Shown here piece after piece: positions 34,130 to 48,139 of a stretch of 64,000 bases of DNA. The notes below the pieces were generated by a model, which was not told the origin of the DNA, did no database searches, and saw only the letters and a list, made by a program, of their open reading frames with translations. Within the stretch, counting starts at the first letter, position 1, and each line of letters begins with the position of its first letter. The translations under genes were made by a program, and so were the position numbers. The DNA is taken from the NCBI GenBank assembly GCA_032209605.1, contig JASFXZ010000005.1:30926905-30990904 (forward strand), written 5' to 3'. The DNA comes from Mactromeris polynyma (lineage: Eukaryota > Mollusca > Bivalvia > Venerida > Mactridae).

Positions 34130-36300
34130 GAATTTGAATAGGTTTATTAAAATCCATTGAGCAGTTTAGGAGGAGATGTTGTTAATAGTTTCCACTATAT
34201 ACATATAAGCAACCATGCAATGGTTCATGGCAGCCATGTATTTGACGGAACTTTAAAAAATATGTTATCTTGTAAGAGGACCACTAGACATTGATACGCA
34301 CCAAATACCAAACCCCTTAGCCTGATGGTTTTGAACAAGAAGATTTTCAAAGTGTTCACTTTTAAATCTATTTATTTAGCTCCGGTGACATACTTGCGCA
34401 ACAGACCGGAACCATTAAAAACTTTTAAAGAGGACCTACACAAGGATCACAAAATGTGGTCGTTTCCACTATATACACATAGGGAACTAGGCCCGCCTCT
34501 GGTGGCCATGTTTTATTATGGAACTTACTAATTAATACAATCTTGTAAGAGCACCACTAGACAATGCTACTCAACAAATAACCATAGCCTTATGGTTTTG
34601 GACAAGTTTTCACTTTTAAAATATCTCTTAAGGATCATGTCTACGACATATGGTCAAAATCCAGTCAGTGGTTTAGGAAGAGATGACGTTTATAGTTTCC
34701 ACTATATACACATAGGGAACAAGGCCCGCCTCCTGGCGGCCCTGTTTATTTGACGGAACTAATAAATTATGCAATCTTGATAGAGAACCACTAGACAATG
34801 CTACACATTAAATATCAAAGATGTAGACCTTATTGTTTTGGAGCTCCTGTGACCTACTTCTGCAACATATCGGAAAGAAGTAGTCAAATTTGGACAAAAT
34901 CTTTTCTGTGGTATATGATGATTTGTTGTTTAAAGAAATTGTTGACGCACACCGCACGACGACGGACATCCAACGATCCTGAAATGCTCAGGTAAGCTAA
35001 AACATAGTTAAATAAGTTTTTAGAAACTGCTTTTGTTATGCACCCACTCCTATTGCCTTTACCTTTTATTATGTTTAAGAAATCTAGTTAGAACGTTAAA
35101 TGTAGTTCAAGTTGTAAATCACTGTATAACGGAATTTGAACTTAAAACTGGTTTCCCAAGTATCAACCCGTTGACGAAGACGGGTACCAGTAAAAGTGTA
35201 TGAAATGACAGAAAGTGCTAGAAATAGGCGAGTTGGTGTTTGGCAGTCAAGAGAGTAAGGTCGAGATTATGAATGAGAATATTAACAAATATTAATATAA
35301 GCTTTGGTAGGATAGTATTACTTTGGAACCACAGACGTGCTACATGCTGCCCTTGTTCAGAAACGTTGGAACCATTAAATACATGAGAGATCCAAAATAC
35401 CAGGCCGCATTCTCGGGCGTCTAGTAGGTTAATAGGGGTGAGATTATATGGAAGTTAGTTGATTGAAGCTGAGTGCAGGGTTAACCATCGTTGGAGGACG
35501 GATTTACAAGACTGTGATTTTATGTGTGATTGTTGTTGATTTTTGTTGTAAACTAATTTTTTGTTAATCATCTTTTATTATTCCGACCCTGTAATTATGT
35601 TTGTTTAATCAGTAAGCTAAGTAGCTTGAGGACATTTGGATGTCACTCTTTTATAGCCAGATCTATAGGCTGAGGTAAATTACTGTAGTACTGTACTTTA
35701 TCTCTGACTATATATTTATTACATCACATAACGATATAGAATCCATATACGCTTATAATACATACGTTTATACCATATTTATCCATATAAAACAGGTTAC
35801 CCTGGGGCGGGGCCAATTTTGACCAAAGGGCAATCATTTGAACATTCCTGGTGAAGGACCACTTGACAGTGCTGCACACCAAATATCTAAACTGTACGCC
35901 TTACGGTTTCAGACAAGAAGATTTCAATGTTTTCCCTATGTACATATATATAGATATATATATGTGAAACAGGTTACTCCTGGGGTGTGGCACATTTAGA
36001 CCCCAGGAAAATAATTTGACCGATCTTGCGGGAGGACCACTAGACAATGCTACAAACCAAATATCTAAGCTGTACGCCTTTCGGTTTCAGACAAGAAGAT
36101 TTTCAAAGTTTTTCGAAGTTTTTCCTTTCAGCTGCCATGGCAGCCAGAGTTTTGCATGGAATATATTTCTTTGATCAATTTGTAAGGGTACCACAAAAAG
36201 AACACCTCTGTGATGTTTCATGAAAATATGCCAAGCGGTTTAGAAGGAGATGTTCATGGACGACGGACGTCGGTGCTCAAGTGAGCTAAAAAGCAATGTG
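34130..36300 (+). repeat. Bivalve-type dispersed repeat, several units
   Basis: Repeated phrases are TCCACTATATACACATA, GG(C)CCGCCTC...GG(C)GGCC, CCACTAGACAATGCTAC, ACAAGAAGATTTTCAA and ATGCTCAGGTAAGCTAA / GTGCTCAAGTGAGCTAA. They occur in at least three diverged units. I recognise the style from other bivalve genomes (memory only). No coding function. Confidence 0.55.
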
Positions 36301-36857
36301 TTAATCATAATGCAAAGCACCAGCCATGGGGGCCGTTTTATCAACGTGTCGTACGACGTTTTTTTGTGTTTAGTCTGTCGTAAAACACCGAATTTACGAC
36401 AAGGGCGTTTGATCAAAGTTTGTCGTAGCTAAGATGTCGTAACTTTGCCGATTTGTGTCGTAACTTTTAAGACAGGTCCGAGGCAGTCTTAGTTCATGTA
36501 CACTTAACGTTTAATACACCACTTTATATATAATAATCTGCCTGTTTAAAGTGTTAAAGCACGTTTGATTTGAGATAGTGTACGAGCAAACTATCAATTT
36601 GTAAGTTAAAACTTAAGTGTTTTATCTAATGAATTTGTTGTCTACATTTATTCCCGCACAAGGTTATGCTTCCCTGTACATTACAAATAATCAACGTTGT
36701 GATAACAAACCTATGAGTCAGTGATATAGAGAATATACATTACATTAGGTTTTGAAACCTGGCCAGTGCTTTTATAATTGGCTGATTTCAGAAACACGAA
36801 AATCACGGGTTTCGTACTAATTCAAATTTCGTTCCATTCTAAACAGGTAAACACAAT

Positions 36858-37105
36858 ATGCTGTTTCAATTATGCATACACTCACTACGACCATGTGACG
36901 CTACTCTGATGTTGAAAGGTGTCGCTCCAAGGTCAGGTTGCTATGCAGTTTGGTGCGTTTCTTTTGTTAGACGTTTCAGAGTCACATATGTTGCTAACCG
37001 ACCACAACCTGGCCGTCCTTGTGCGACGTCAGAGGTCTGTGGACTGCTGAATCGGCACTGTGACGCCATGGAAATGGTACTTCAAGCAGTAGGGGCATAA
37101 TCGCC
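36858..37105 (+). pseudogene. Possible Tc1-like transposase relic
   Basis: A short frame contains RRFRVTYVANRPQPGRPCAT, resembling the second helix and GRPR linker of Tc1-like DNA-binding domains. No catalytic domain follows and no terminal repeats were found. Local GC content is higher than the surroundings. Confidence 0.35.
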
Positions 37106-37320
37106 TAATCTACCTAAGACCATGGTAAATAGTTTGAAGGGCGGCGTTTGGTTTGTCACTCGCAGCACTAAGTTGCGCACGTCAGATACATTGGTTGATA
37201 ACACTGTCTTCAGGTACAATATCTTTGATAATAGTCTAATCAGGAAGCGAAGTTCGCCAGGCGTTTCAGTATCATGTCGTATATGTTGTGGATGGCAAGG
37301 ATTTGTGTTATGAATATGCT

Positions 37321-39000
37321 ATTTTAATAATTGTTTGAATGTATGAAGAATTGCCAAGCAGAATAAGAATTCAATCGAAACTTATCCTTAACCACAAAGT
37401 TGGGGAACTGAAAACAAAACTTATTTCCGAAATACAAGTAAATCAATTACAGCTGTCTAAATGTGCATCAAATTCAGGGTTGTGTTCATACAATTTGAGG
37501 GACACGTCCGTTTGAGGCGATACCCATTCCATCACACCAAAGAGTCCGTGCCTCCGACACCTTTGGTATGAAAATTAGAAAACCAATTAAAGTACATGAA
37601 CAGTCAAATATGCCGCGGATTACCTTAATAACCGATATGAACAGATAACCACACATACAACTATTGACTTACTTGCGACAATGTTCTTAAATCCACTTTT
37701 CACAAACACGAAACAGAAATAAACCTTATTTTCTATCTTAAAGGCGGATCCTTGATGTTTTAGTTTTGATAACCTGACTCGATTATGTTATCTATCATGT
37801 ACAGGTCATTGCTTTATGTTACATGTAGAGCGTATTAAAACACGACTATATGATTGAATTATAAACACAGTGTATGTATAAATACTATCTGTTTTGTAAT
37901 AACAAATTGCAAAGTAGCAGTTGCGCCAGCCTAATGTATAAAACGACATAACACAGTCATACATGCAGCAGTTCAAAGTCCACCAGGCAAGGTTTCGTAT
38001 GTATTCCGTAACACCCCCTTGTATGCTTAATCTCTGTTTCGTTACAGCACGTTAATATCTTAGCTTTATTTCAACACGCTAGTTCCAGAACGAATTTTCC
38101 GAAAGAGCAACTATGGGAAGATCGGAAGTGGTTAAAAATATTCAGCTATGTACACTTTATTAATAATTAATTTTTTTTTTAAATATCATCCTTTGATTTC
38201 TCTATAGGATGATTTTGATGATTTTTTTCATGAATGTTTTTTTTGGTTATAAGTACTACTCTCTTGACTATCTTCTCAAGATTCCACTTGATGGCAGACT
38301 GCAAAGAAATATGAAACACTATCAGTCTCAGTTCATACCGGCAGGTGTTAAATTAACTTCAACAAGAACTTAGATCATATATCTTCTAAACTGACTAAAA
38401 TAATGTAACACGATACATGTATCGACAGTGGTGTGACAATGTTTTTTAAAAAGAAAACTGAATTCCTAACAGGACCATCATAATCGACTGACATACAAAC
38501 AAAATGTGGTAATACTTGTCGATATCACTATAAGAATAATTCAATATATGGCTAGAGCTGAATCCACTATACCTGTTGCTGACTTTGTATTCATATCTTA
38601 TATTCGGTTATATGTTTTGTCAGTGGTAATATGATTGTCATTCATGAATCTTGGATAAAAGCATTGCACCTGCAAAGTATGAAATACAAAATACTTACAC
38701 ATCATATATAATTATTCATATACATTTAGAGTTCGGACTGCAAGGACTCACTTGAGAACAATAAAATGCTACATTTAGCGTTAATCAAACAGTGGTTAAT
38801 TTCATATTGAAATAGGTGCCACCGCTTGATAGATCTGTATGAATTAATTATAACATTCAATATTTGAAAGCCAGATAGAGTATAAGTACAATAACTATTT
38901 TGGATTTGAAATACTGTGATATAGTTTGTGGTAGATTCCATCATAAAAAATGAATGTTTTATGTCCAAAATCAATAATAGTTAATGCAGATTAAACAAGA
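37321..39000. other. Nothing recognised
   Basis: AT-rich non-coding DNA. No repeat or gene signal beyond chance was noticed. Confidence 0.45.
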
Positions 39001-39600
39001 GTGTCAAACTGTCACAAAATACGCCCGTCATAGGTCAGAGGTCAGAGTTAAAAGAAGACAAATTTTAGGTAATTTCTAAAATCAAAGGGTGATAACTCCC
39101 GGGTGACATGAGCGATATGGCTGGTTATCGAACTTGGCCGAGATAGTATGCTCACAAACATTTTCACAAAGTTTGGTAAAGATCGGATAACAACTGTTTG
39201 ACTTGGAGAGTGGACATCGCTAATTTGGCCAATTTTGGATAATTCAAGGGCCATAATTCCAAAGTGCCTGGGGTGCTGTGGCTGGTTGTCGAACTTGGCC
39301 GAGATATTATGACCACAAATATTTTCACAAAGTTTAGTAAAGATCGGATGAAAACTGTTTGACTTGGAGAGCGGACATCGCTAATTTGACCAATTTTGGA
39401 TAATTCAAGGGCCATAATTCAAAAGTGCTTGGTGGATGTGACTGGTTATCGAACTTGGTCGAGATATTATTATCATATATATATACATCGCTTATTTGAC
39501 TTTGAGAGCGGAAACCTTGTGGACGCCGCCCGCCGCTCGCCCGCCACGGGTGTTCCCATTATACGACCCGTTTTTCAAACGGGCGTATAACACTGCGGAT
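39001..39600. repeat. Tandem repeat, period about 160 bp, with GC-rich tail
   Basis: The phrases TCGAACTTGGCCGAGATA, TTTTCACAAAGTTTGGTAAAG, GTTTGACTTGGAGAG and AATTCAAGGGCCATAATTC recur about 2.5 times (for example at 39200 and 39361). The array ends in a CCGCCCGCCGCTCGCCCGCC tract and TTCAAACGGGCGTATAA. This structure is typical of a dispersed bivalve repeat. Confidence 0.75.
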
Positions 39601-39779
39601 ATAATCTATCCAGTCAAAATCGAAACTGATATGGTGTATATCAAATGATGTCTCGCCTGTAAATCCATTTCAAATATAAAATACATTAGGGATATGTTTT
39701 TTAACATGTGTCTTGTCAGTGGAGAATGTGTAGCCTACAGCAGTAATCTGAGGTTTCCACAATGTTATTTATAGATCAG

Positions 39780-42700
39780 GGGCGGTATTTACAAAGCATC
39801 TTAGATTTTTTCGTAAGAAATTTCGTAAACTTTAAGAAATTTCTTAGCTAAGACTAAAATATGTTTTACTCGTAAGTACTATTCAAGAAGCCTCGTAGGA
39901 AATATCTTAGATAAAATATTATCCTAAGTTTGAAAAATATCTTACGTTACAATTTTGTCCCAATGAATTTCTTAACGTCGTTGCTATGTAAAAGTGGAAT
40001 TTCCCAACCTTAAAATAGTAACGGAAGTAAACACAGCAGCACATATATGACAATCTCTATCTTGCATGTTTTAATTATATACATTAAAGAACAATATACT
40101 TAAATGTGCATAGATGTACCATACATTACATGGTCTTGAAGCAGCATTTCACTTAATTTACTCAACATGTTGTTTAATTATGATATCATCAATATGTTAC
40201 CAATAACAAAATTGATAGTGATACTTCAATACTTGTGATCATTTGACATTAAATGAGATTTCCGGAGTCTGTGACTCATACATTCTCAATTTTTAATTTA
40301 TCTATTTGTATAGCAGTGTAATTCTATTCAGATTATGAATAGAATGTCTATAATTAGTGTGCCATAGTCTCTTATAATTCTTATAGAAGGGTATTGCATG
40401 AGTATGTATGCATTGTTTTAATGAAATATTGTGTTATATGCAAGAATGAGACTTTAATAAAAGATATATATATATATAAACATACATTGAGGCAAGTACA
40501 TGATGATCCATTTTAGAATGCACTTATCAATTACTTGGTTTTGTGTTGCTGTCAATTTAATGGCTTTTTTTAAACTATAAATGTGTTGCAAGCTGTAATA
40601 TAACACAATAAAATGTATGTATTGTTACTAGGGTGAACTAGGCAAAGTCCTTCAAATATAGCTTAAATAAAAATTACCCAAGGATTGTTTACAGGACACA
40701 TGTTGTCTTAATAATTAATCAGACAGACAAAATTGAAATAATGTTCTACTTAAATGTTTAATATTCAGTTAATACTAATTAACTGTGCATAAATACATGT
40801 ATACAGCAATTAAATCATGTTAATGTATCAAACTTACTTTTTTTTTTCTCATGTGTATATATAGTTTTCATTAAAGAGAATAATATTTACAGCATCCCTA
40901 GCTGAGTAAGTGTCATGCAAAATGATTTGCAATATAATAATTACACCATTGCACAATTACATGAAATATAATTAGAATTACATCACTTTCAGGATAGGAT
41001 ATGAAAACATTGTACCAAATAGAATACAAAAAAGAAATGTTTAGTACCCTTGTAAATGAAGATTTGGGATAATATTCTGCAGCATACATATAAAGCAGTA
41101 GGGAGTGCATGATTCATTTTATGTATCTAAATAAATGAGTTTTCTGTACTTTTTAAACACCCAAAGTAATATTTATGTTTGAAAGTAGTCAGGCTAGTCA
41201 TGAATATTTTATTTAATGTATACTAAAATGTAACTGAAGGGACATTTAATACACATATATACAGCTAATATGTGACTGAAGTGACTCACAAAGTTGTGAT
41301 TGTAATATCTTCTATCACACAGCATCCACAGTGACACAGTGGATGGATATGTAAATAAACAACCTTGCAACAAACACATATTAAAGTTTACTGTTATTAT
41401 ATTCTTCAAGTAGTCAATATATTGCTGATATTATAGTCTGGTACTTTGTACAATTATGTCCATCTCAAATGCAATTGGGCATTTTTTATTATGATAACCA
41501 TTCCTAGTTTTAAGTGATTACAGAACAAAGATAATATTGTTCATTTGCAAGTAAATATGGAGTGCTTAAATAATGATACCATTTTAATATATGATATACA
41601 TCTTGAATAAATTTGGTGTGGGTTATAAGAAGACTATAATACTGATGTTTGTGCAATGATCTCCAGTACTAATAAAATCAAAAACAAATCAATTCAGGAT
41701 CCATGTTTTTTTCTCCACAATAACTACCAAAATCTAATGTGTGTTATCAGCAACCAGATGATATGGGCTCACCAGAAAAGAATGACACTGTAATGTTTCA
41801 ACATTGCTAATAAGTTGCAGACAAGACTAAATACATATAACACAAACTTCAAGGTTTGAAACATTTTGTCTTTTAGTACAAATCTTTGTTTCAAATAATG
41901 ATGTTTAGTAAAGTTTTGTAATATATTGGATCTTCATATCTTCATTATGGCACTGTACAGTGAATCTCCTGTTACAGTCAACTGTTGTACCATGAATAGT
42001 TCTATACATCTTATACCATAACATCAAAATGATTCAAGTAATAAGATGAAGTATCTCCTGAAAAGATATTTAAACAAATAGATTCGTAAGGCCGTAACAG
42101 ATTTAAAAAAAAGTATAAAACATATACATTACACATACTTAAAGTTACCTACTAACTAAAACAATTGAATGTGGTTCATAAAACATCTTATCACAGATGT
42201 TTTCTGACACATCAGAGAGCACGATTTTATTCCTGTGCCCCCATCAGGTAGGAATGATCATAATCATTACAACAGCGTGCATTCAAAAACTCAAATCAAC
42301 AAACGGACACTAATATGTATGCAAAATACATAAATAAGTAAGCAACAGATTACTTCCGCATCGCGAATACATGTAACAAACACACAGTTTATGTCATTTT
42401 TGTAAACGCTTCATGAGGTCAAAGCATAATTATGGTAAAACGACCAACTATGATTAATGTCAGTCCAAAAACGAAATTTACTAGTATTCAGTAATACACA
42501 TTACAAGACACACAACTATACGTCTTTTCGCCCTCTCGATTCGATTTTTTGACAGCTGATTTCCGTGCGTGTAATAAAGTAAAATATACAGATTTAATCT
42601 AAACGGAATCTTTGCATAATGTCATGTCGCTAGACTGTCTTGCAGACATGTAGCAGACCGATGAAATATCTGTTTTTGTCGGATACATTGTCAGGTGAAT

Positions 42701-44242
42701 TTTTTCAGTTAGCACCGTTTATTTTCGGAAATTGGCTCCAGAAAAATCAAATAGTCGAAAAGCGGTCCCGTCGAAAAGTATGACTTTTTAACTTTGGCGT
42801 AAATTTACCGTTGGCGAATGTTTTATTACACTCAATTTCGATGATAAATGCGGTTAAAAGCGGCTGATATCAACCATGCAATCACTTTCGTTTTCGGGTC
42901 TAGTATACGATAAAATCCGTACCGTACGGTCCGTAATGCCACCCGCTCTGTATTTTACGAATAATGAAAATTATTATAGTAATTTCAGATTACTATTATT
43001 TTCGCAAGTATAATATACTGATGGTTTATGTCTGATAGTCTGTGCTATGACTATTCACATATAATTTACCTCACTGTATGTTTAGTTTATGTTTCATTTG
43101 TGGCCTAGTTTTTATGTACAGCCGACTGTTTGAAACATGCATTGCTTTTTGCACTTAATTAACTTGTGTTTGGGAGTATACATTGTCTTCATCTTTCAAT
43201 TTGAATAATTAATAATTAATAGTGAGATGTTTGTTTAAACTTGAAAAACAAGAATAAAATAGACAAGAAATAAAATAACAGTGCTACAGTGAATCATCAT
43301 ACAAGCTCTATTAGGAATGATTTGTAGACTATTAAAAGCAATTTAAAAGAAACACTAAAAAGGATTACTATGAAATAACAAAGTCCTATGCTATAGAATA
43401 TTGGGGATTGAGATGAAAAACTGCACTAAATATTTGTTGATTGTGCTGTAACATAGCTCCCGAATGACTGAAACCGATCGGTTCAAAAATTGGCTCAAGA
43501 AAAAAAGCCAGCGCTAGCCCTAGTTGCCCAATTCATCTAGTGAGCAAAAGACGAGACTTCCAGTTGATCAGAAGTTTGTTAGTTTGTCGAAAGAAGGTAG
43601 GTCATGGCTAGTATTTAATGATGATGAGATAGTCATGACCTTTACTTGAACAATACAACTGAGAAATCTTGCTTAATTATAATGGTTATACATGTAATAA
43701 AATAACATTTAAAATAAGGATTTTAAGTTCTTAATCCTGTTCAAAACATTGCGACAGGTAAAAAATTGTTGTGACAGGTATAAAACATTGTTGCGACAGG
43801 TAAAAATGTGTCTTTGCCTGTCGTTATTTCCTGCGAAAGTATTCGCGTGGACTGTTTTGCCTGTATTTCACATGTGCTATTGAAATTTTCTTGAAGTGGG
43901 CAGTTCATAGTTATAATATTATATGATATAGTCATCGCTGATAATTCCTCCTTGCATGTACTAACAGAGAAGAAACTGTAGTAGGAAGGAATTTGTTACG
44001 GTGACACGCTTCATACTGATACCATAATATACTTTTTTTTCGCTCGCTCGCTTTAATAAATGACAGTTTGAACATATTTTTTTTAATTTTTTGTTCGCTC
44101 GCTCGCCCCATTTTTTGGGAAAAAAAATCCGAAGAACAAAAAATTAATTTGGTGTGGCCTAAGTCAAATTTTGTCATATTTGTGAATTTTCTAGCAGATA
44201 CGAGAACTATTTTTTAACTAAGATGCTTTGTGAGTACCGCTC
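39780..44242. mobile_element. Candidate Harbinger-like DNA transposon (4.46 kb), no transposase seen
   Basis: The left terminus GGGCGGTATTTACAAAGC (39780 on) and the right terminus, reverse complement from 44242 (GAGCGGTACTCACAAAGC), agree over about 25 bases with three mismatches, both reading on to ATCTTAG. CAG flanks both sides (39777-39779 and 44243-44245), a 3-bp duplication as in PIF/Harbinger elements. The subterminal DNA is rich in TTAAGAAA/TTTCTTA. Only short frames occur inside, so the copy is non-autonomous or decayed. Confidence 0.6.
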
Positions 44243-44245
44243 CAG

Positions 44246-46860
44246 CTACATACACGTCACACATGATTATAAGGTTGAGGTCGCAATGTAGAATAGTAGT
44301 GTTTTTGAAGCTCTGCGTAGATTCATTTTTTTAGATGTATACAGTACAGTTGTGGTCATTCAATCACCCTGAAAAAGGGGGTACCAGTATTACCTGGTTG
44401 AACATATAATAATGATGAATACAAATAAAATAAATATTTAATTTCCACATTTAGATAATAGATCAATGCTTAACAGTGTATTGGCCTTGTGTACTACGAT
44501 AATGTGGTTCTATCGCCGATTGCTCGCGAGAATCTTTGAGCAGCTGTACGTCATTGTTTTTAGCAAGGGGCTCGTTCGAGCCAATTGCTATAGTAGGCGA
44601 AATCCGCGGACAATCATCGGATGAGTCATCCCAAGTCTTACATTCTGAACCGCCAAAGTCTACTTACTCCTGCAGAAAGTAGTCCTTGTCTTACTAAAAA
44701 TAGCGTTAAGCATTTGCGATATCAGCTATAAAACTGATTTGAGCTGACTTCACTCACGCAAAAGAAAGAACCCCAAAGAAAATTGCTGATCAAATATTGC
44801 AAAATACAGAAAAGTCTGCCTACGCCACAGCCGTATCACGCGTAAAGTGCACTGAAAACAAGCTAGCGGACGATAGTATAAGATAGTGTACAGTAGGCAG
44901 CGGACGATAGCATTAGGCAGAGATACGTACACAAGAAAACGGCGCAAGCAACATATAGTATATCCAGCGAACAATTATACGTATATTGAACTCATGGGAA
45001 ATGCAATTTTCCGTCATCGTTCCGTTGAATATCGACGATTTACGGAAACATACTTTTTGTTTTATTGTCATCCTATCTGTAGGTCGGTCGATTGGTTGTT
45101 CTGTCCAATATACAACATATGTAGTTTTATGTAGCACCTTATTCTCTCTTTTTTAACTTCTTCAGTTTTCAAGGGATTACAATGCAGTTTGATAATACAT
45201 GTACTATGAAACATGATTTTTAGATGTGGAAGACATAAATTTGCTGTGCATCCATCAAAATATATCTGGGCCTATCGGATTCCGGACCTATTTCTGGTTA
45301 GTGTAGATCGATAGTGTCCTTACTCGGTAATTGCTGACCTTGTAACATTGCATAAGGCGGGTGGGATTTTGTCTGTGATAGAATGTCATTATCCTATTGA
45401 TAGTTTTAATACGATATATGAACATCGTTTAACTGGATTTTTAGAATGAGAGGTATTATCCTTGAATCTTGAAAGGAGGGGCTACATGCCGCCGAATTCG
45501 GTTGTTATCAGTACAGACACTTGTAAAGTCCAAATAATGTGTACTTAACCACATATATTTGATTAAAACTGCGTTTGTCGATGTTCTGTTCGTACAATAT
45601 CTAACAAGAGGTGTTGAACAAATAAATGTCAAGTTAAGAGCATACTTATCAGATCGCAAACATTTTTGCTGTATGTTTCATTTTAACCATTGATGATAGG
45701 GTCGTGCATATTGTTTACATATGAACATGAAGTAGGTGACTATAAGATGTGGATGAACACATTATCACTATTAGATCTGTGTTTAGTTAACAGCAAATAA
45801 AAGTCATTCACAGCAAGTGCCTCTATATTCATCATATAGCAATTTATAAATGAGGATTTTACCATCAGCAATTACTTTTCTAAACAAATATGGTGTGTTC
45901 ATGTTCTATATGCACTGTATTCACCATTTCATATGTTGGGGACTTGTCTAGCGCGGATTTCTTATTCACTCTGTTCATTTTATTTGGAAGGTTGTATAAT
46001 AAGTGCGAGGTTGAGAGCACCCTCCAGGGGGCCGGGTTAAACCCCTGTGACGTTTTGCCACAAACTATTCTAAGTGATACTCCTTTATTCACTTTTATTG
46101 ATTGTTGTGTCTTGTCCCTTTTGATTTTGTAATTGCGTACTAGTGTGTAATTATTTTCATGCCTCCATGTGTATGTATCGTTGTTGTTTTCTTTGTATGT
46201 GGCATTTCCTGTTCGACCTCGATGATTATTTCAATGCATTTTAGTGTTGTCGAAACAAATAATCAACAGTAATTATTAGAATAGCATAGCAGAAAATACT
46301 TAATATCAATTTGTCTGCTCTGGAACTAACAAAATGTAGTACAGGGAGTCTTAAAACTATTACACAATCCAATTGAAAATGCATTGTACTATGGCGTCAA
46401 ATGTTTTATGATAAAGGGAGACAAGCTAGACATAACTATGCTGGCACTGCTCTCCATATGATGGCCATCTATTCATATTTTAAATAATATGAATAATGCT
46501 CCGGACAAGCATACCTTTCACTGCAAATTATGATAAGGGAGATACAATAGAAATGGAGCACATTTGAGGTATGGTTCTTGTGCACGCACACATGCGCGCA
46601 CGCACGCTTATTGGTATCGGTGATGCATGCATCGAACAATTTATTTTTTTGGGAAAATATATCCGTAAATTGCATTTCAGATTCTTCATTTATGAAGAAA
46701 AAAGCAAATTCCATTTCATTAATAATATTCAGGAAAATAGATGAAACTAACAGAGAAAAGTTTTCATCCTCGAAACAATCAGCATGGATCAAATATAGGA
46801 TGCCAATCATTTTACCTGAATTGGATATAATTTACCATTGCTTTACAGTACAGTAAGGTA
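44246..46860. other. Nothing recognised
   Basis: Mixed non-coding DNA with short frames only. No transposon ends, RNA genes or convincing exons were seen. Confidence 0.4.
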
Positions 46861-46889
46861 CAGTACCAGCTGAATTGTCAGGTACTTCA

Positions 46890-47580
46890 TAGTACCGTAC
46901 AGAAAGCCTCGCAAATAATATATTGGTTGCCCGTGTGCTAAATTCATTGCAGTTAAAAATAGGCCGACACATGATACAAGAAAGATGAAATTATTTTGAA
47001 AGTAGTGAATTGGAAGGATAGAAGGGAGACACTTCAAAGACCAATCTGGAAAAAAGGAGCAAATATTTGCATTGGACACCTGACATCTGACTAAATTATC
47101 TACAAAAACATGAATGGATTTGATGACGTGACGCGATAGTATAGTGGCGTTACAATCCTGCCACTTGCTACATGTAACAAGGTGGAAGATGAAATATGTA
47201 TTCCGACTACCAGTCGTTGCACTCGGTATACCAGTCACCGTTACCAGGACACCCAACGCCGTAATCAGTATACCAGTCATTTCACTCTGTTTTATTAAGA
47301 TATGTTAAACCTGCAAACATTTTTGCCGACAAATCGATTCTGTTCTATTGCCTTTCAGTGTTTATGTATACAGTAAAAACCCACTTAAAGTCCATTTTCG
47401 CTTTGTTCTGTATTCAAACTCAATATCATGACCACCTCATTAAGAAGACCAGTTTTCAAGAGTCCCAAGGAAGGTTTTATTATTTTGGTTTTATTGTATA
47501 TGGCTTCGAGGTAAGCAATGACAATGTAGAACTCATTTTGGAAGGTGAAATGAATATTGAATGCACGCGAAATGAATTGC
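46890..47580. repeat. Diverged duplicate, copy B (partner 931-2130)
   Basis: Continuous counterpart of the two blocks at 931-1060 and about 1705-2130. On the minus strand an open frame (47280 down to 46843, 145 residues) starts MTGILITALGVLVTVTG, a signal-peptide-like stretch. It continues with WQDCNATILSRHVIKSI, also readable in copy A. An acceptor-like AAAACAG lies just before the ATG and a GTAGAT donor-like site follows VF, so 47105-47290 could be a signal-peptide exon. This is suggestive only. Confidence 0.5.
47371..47496. mobile_element. Pogo/Tigger-like MITE (126 bp)
   Basis: The ends CAGTAAAAACC and (reverse complement) CAATAAAACC are flanked by TA on both sides. The paralogous copy A has the uninterrupted site (GTGTTCGTGTATATCTGGC), so it serves as an empty-site control. 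Confidence 0.7.
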
Positions 47581-48139
47581 ATTAATAAAATATGAAGAAA
47601 ACAAACTCCTTAAATAAGACTTCCCCATATTCTCTTCTTGCTAAGCCTGCCTGTCTGACTTCATTTGTAGATAAATGGATGAAAGTCTCTGCATATATAT
47701 AATGATGTGTTTTCGTTTAGCCGGGCCTTGTCAACACCACTTAAGCGTTCATGAGCGATAAAGATCTCGAACGAATGTTTTGGTTGTTTACTACAAAATG
47801 AACAAAACTCCGTATCTATTATATTTAAGTATTTGGTTATGCCACGAACATGTAAATAACTTCTTCCATAACTTCCCACCATCATGACTTTGAGTGGCGA
47901 ATGGGTACGAATGTAGAAATCGTGGACACTCCTCATAATTATTACAGGGTTCTTTTTGGGAGTCCTGGTGATTCGGGGCAGTTCTCCTCTATTCGCCACA
48001 ACATATTTGAAATGGAACTTTTTCTAGGGTCAGTACATGGCGAACCACTACTACTTTTCATTCTTCCCTACTCGCCAGCATTCGTGCCCAAAGTCGTGAC
48101 AGTGGGACTGTGGCTTTACTCTGGAAAATGCCAGAATGC
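47581..48139. other. No clear gene
   Basis: A minus-strand frame (47999-47661) includes TEFCSFCSKQPKHSFE, faintly like a LINE C-terminal zinc region, but is too weak to call. Confidence 0.35.

Noticed and set aside
39048..39415. Minus-strand ORFs with a repeated MALELSKIGQIS start
   Set aside because: They are translations of a tandem non-coding repeat; the similarity follows the DNA repeat.
44041..44105. CGCTCGCTCG repeats
   Set aside because: Short simple-sequence pieces within the candidate Harbinger-like element; no independent meaning seen.
45890..46132. 80-codon plus-strand ORF rich in hydrophobic residues
   Set aside because: No homologue recalled, no splice-site support, and a minus-strand ORF covers the same bases.
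47661..47999. 112-codon minus-strand ORF with CSFC
   Set aside because: Possible LINE zinc region, but the remaining spacing does not fit and no RT or tail is present.
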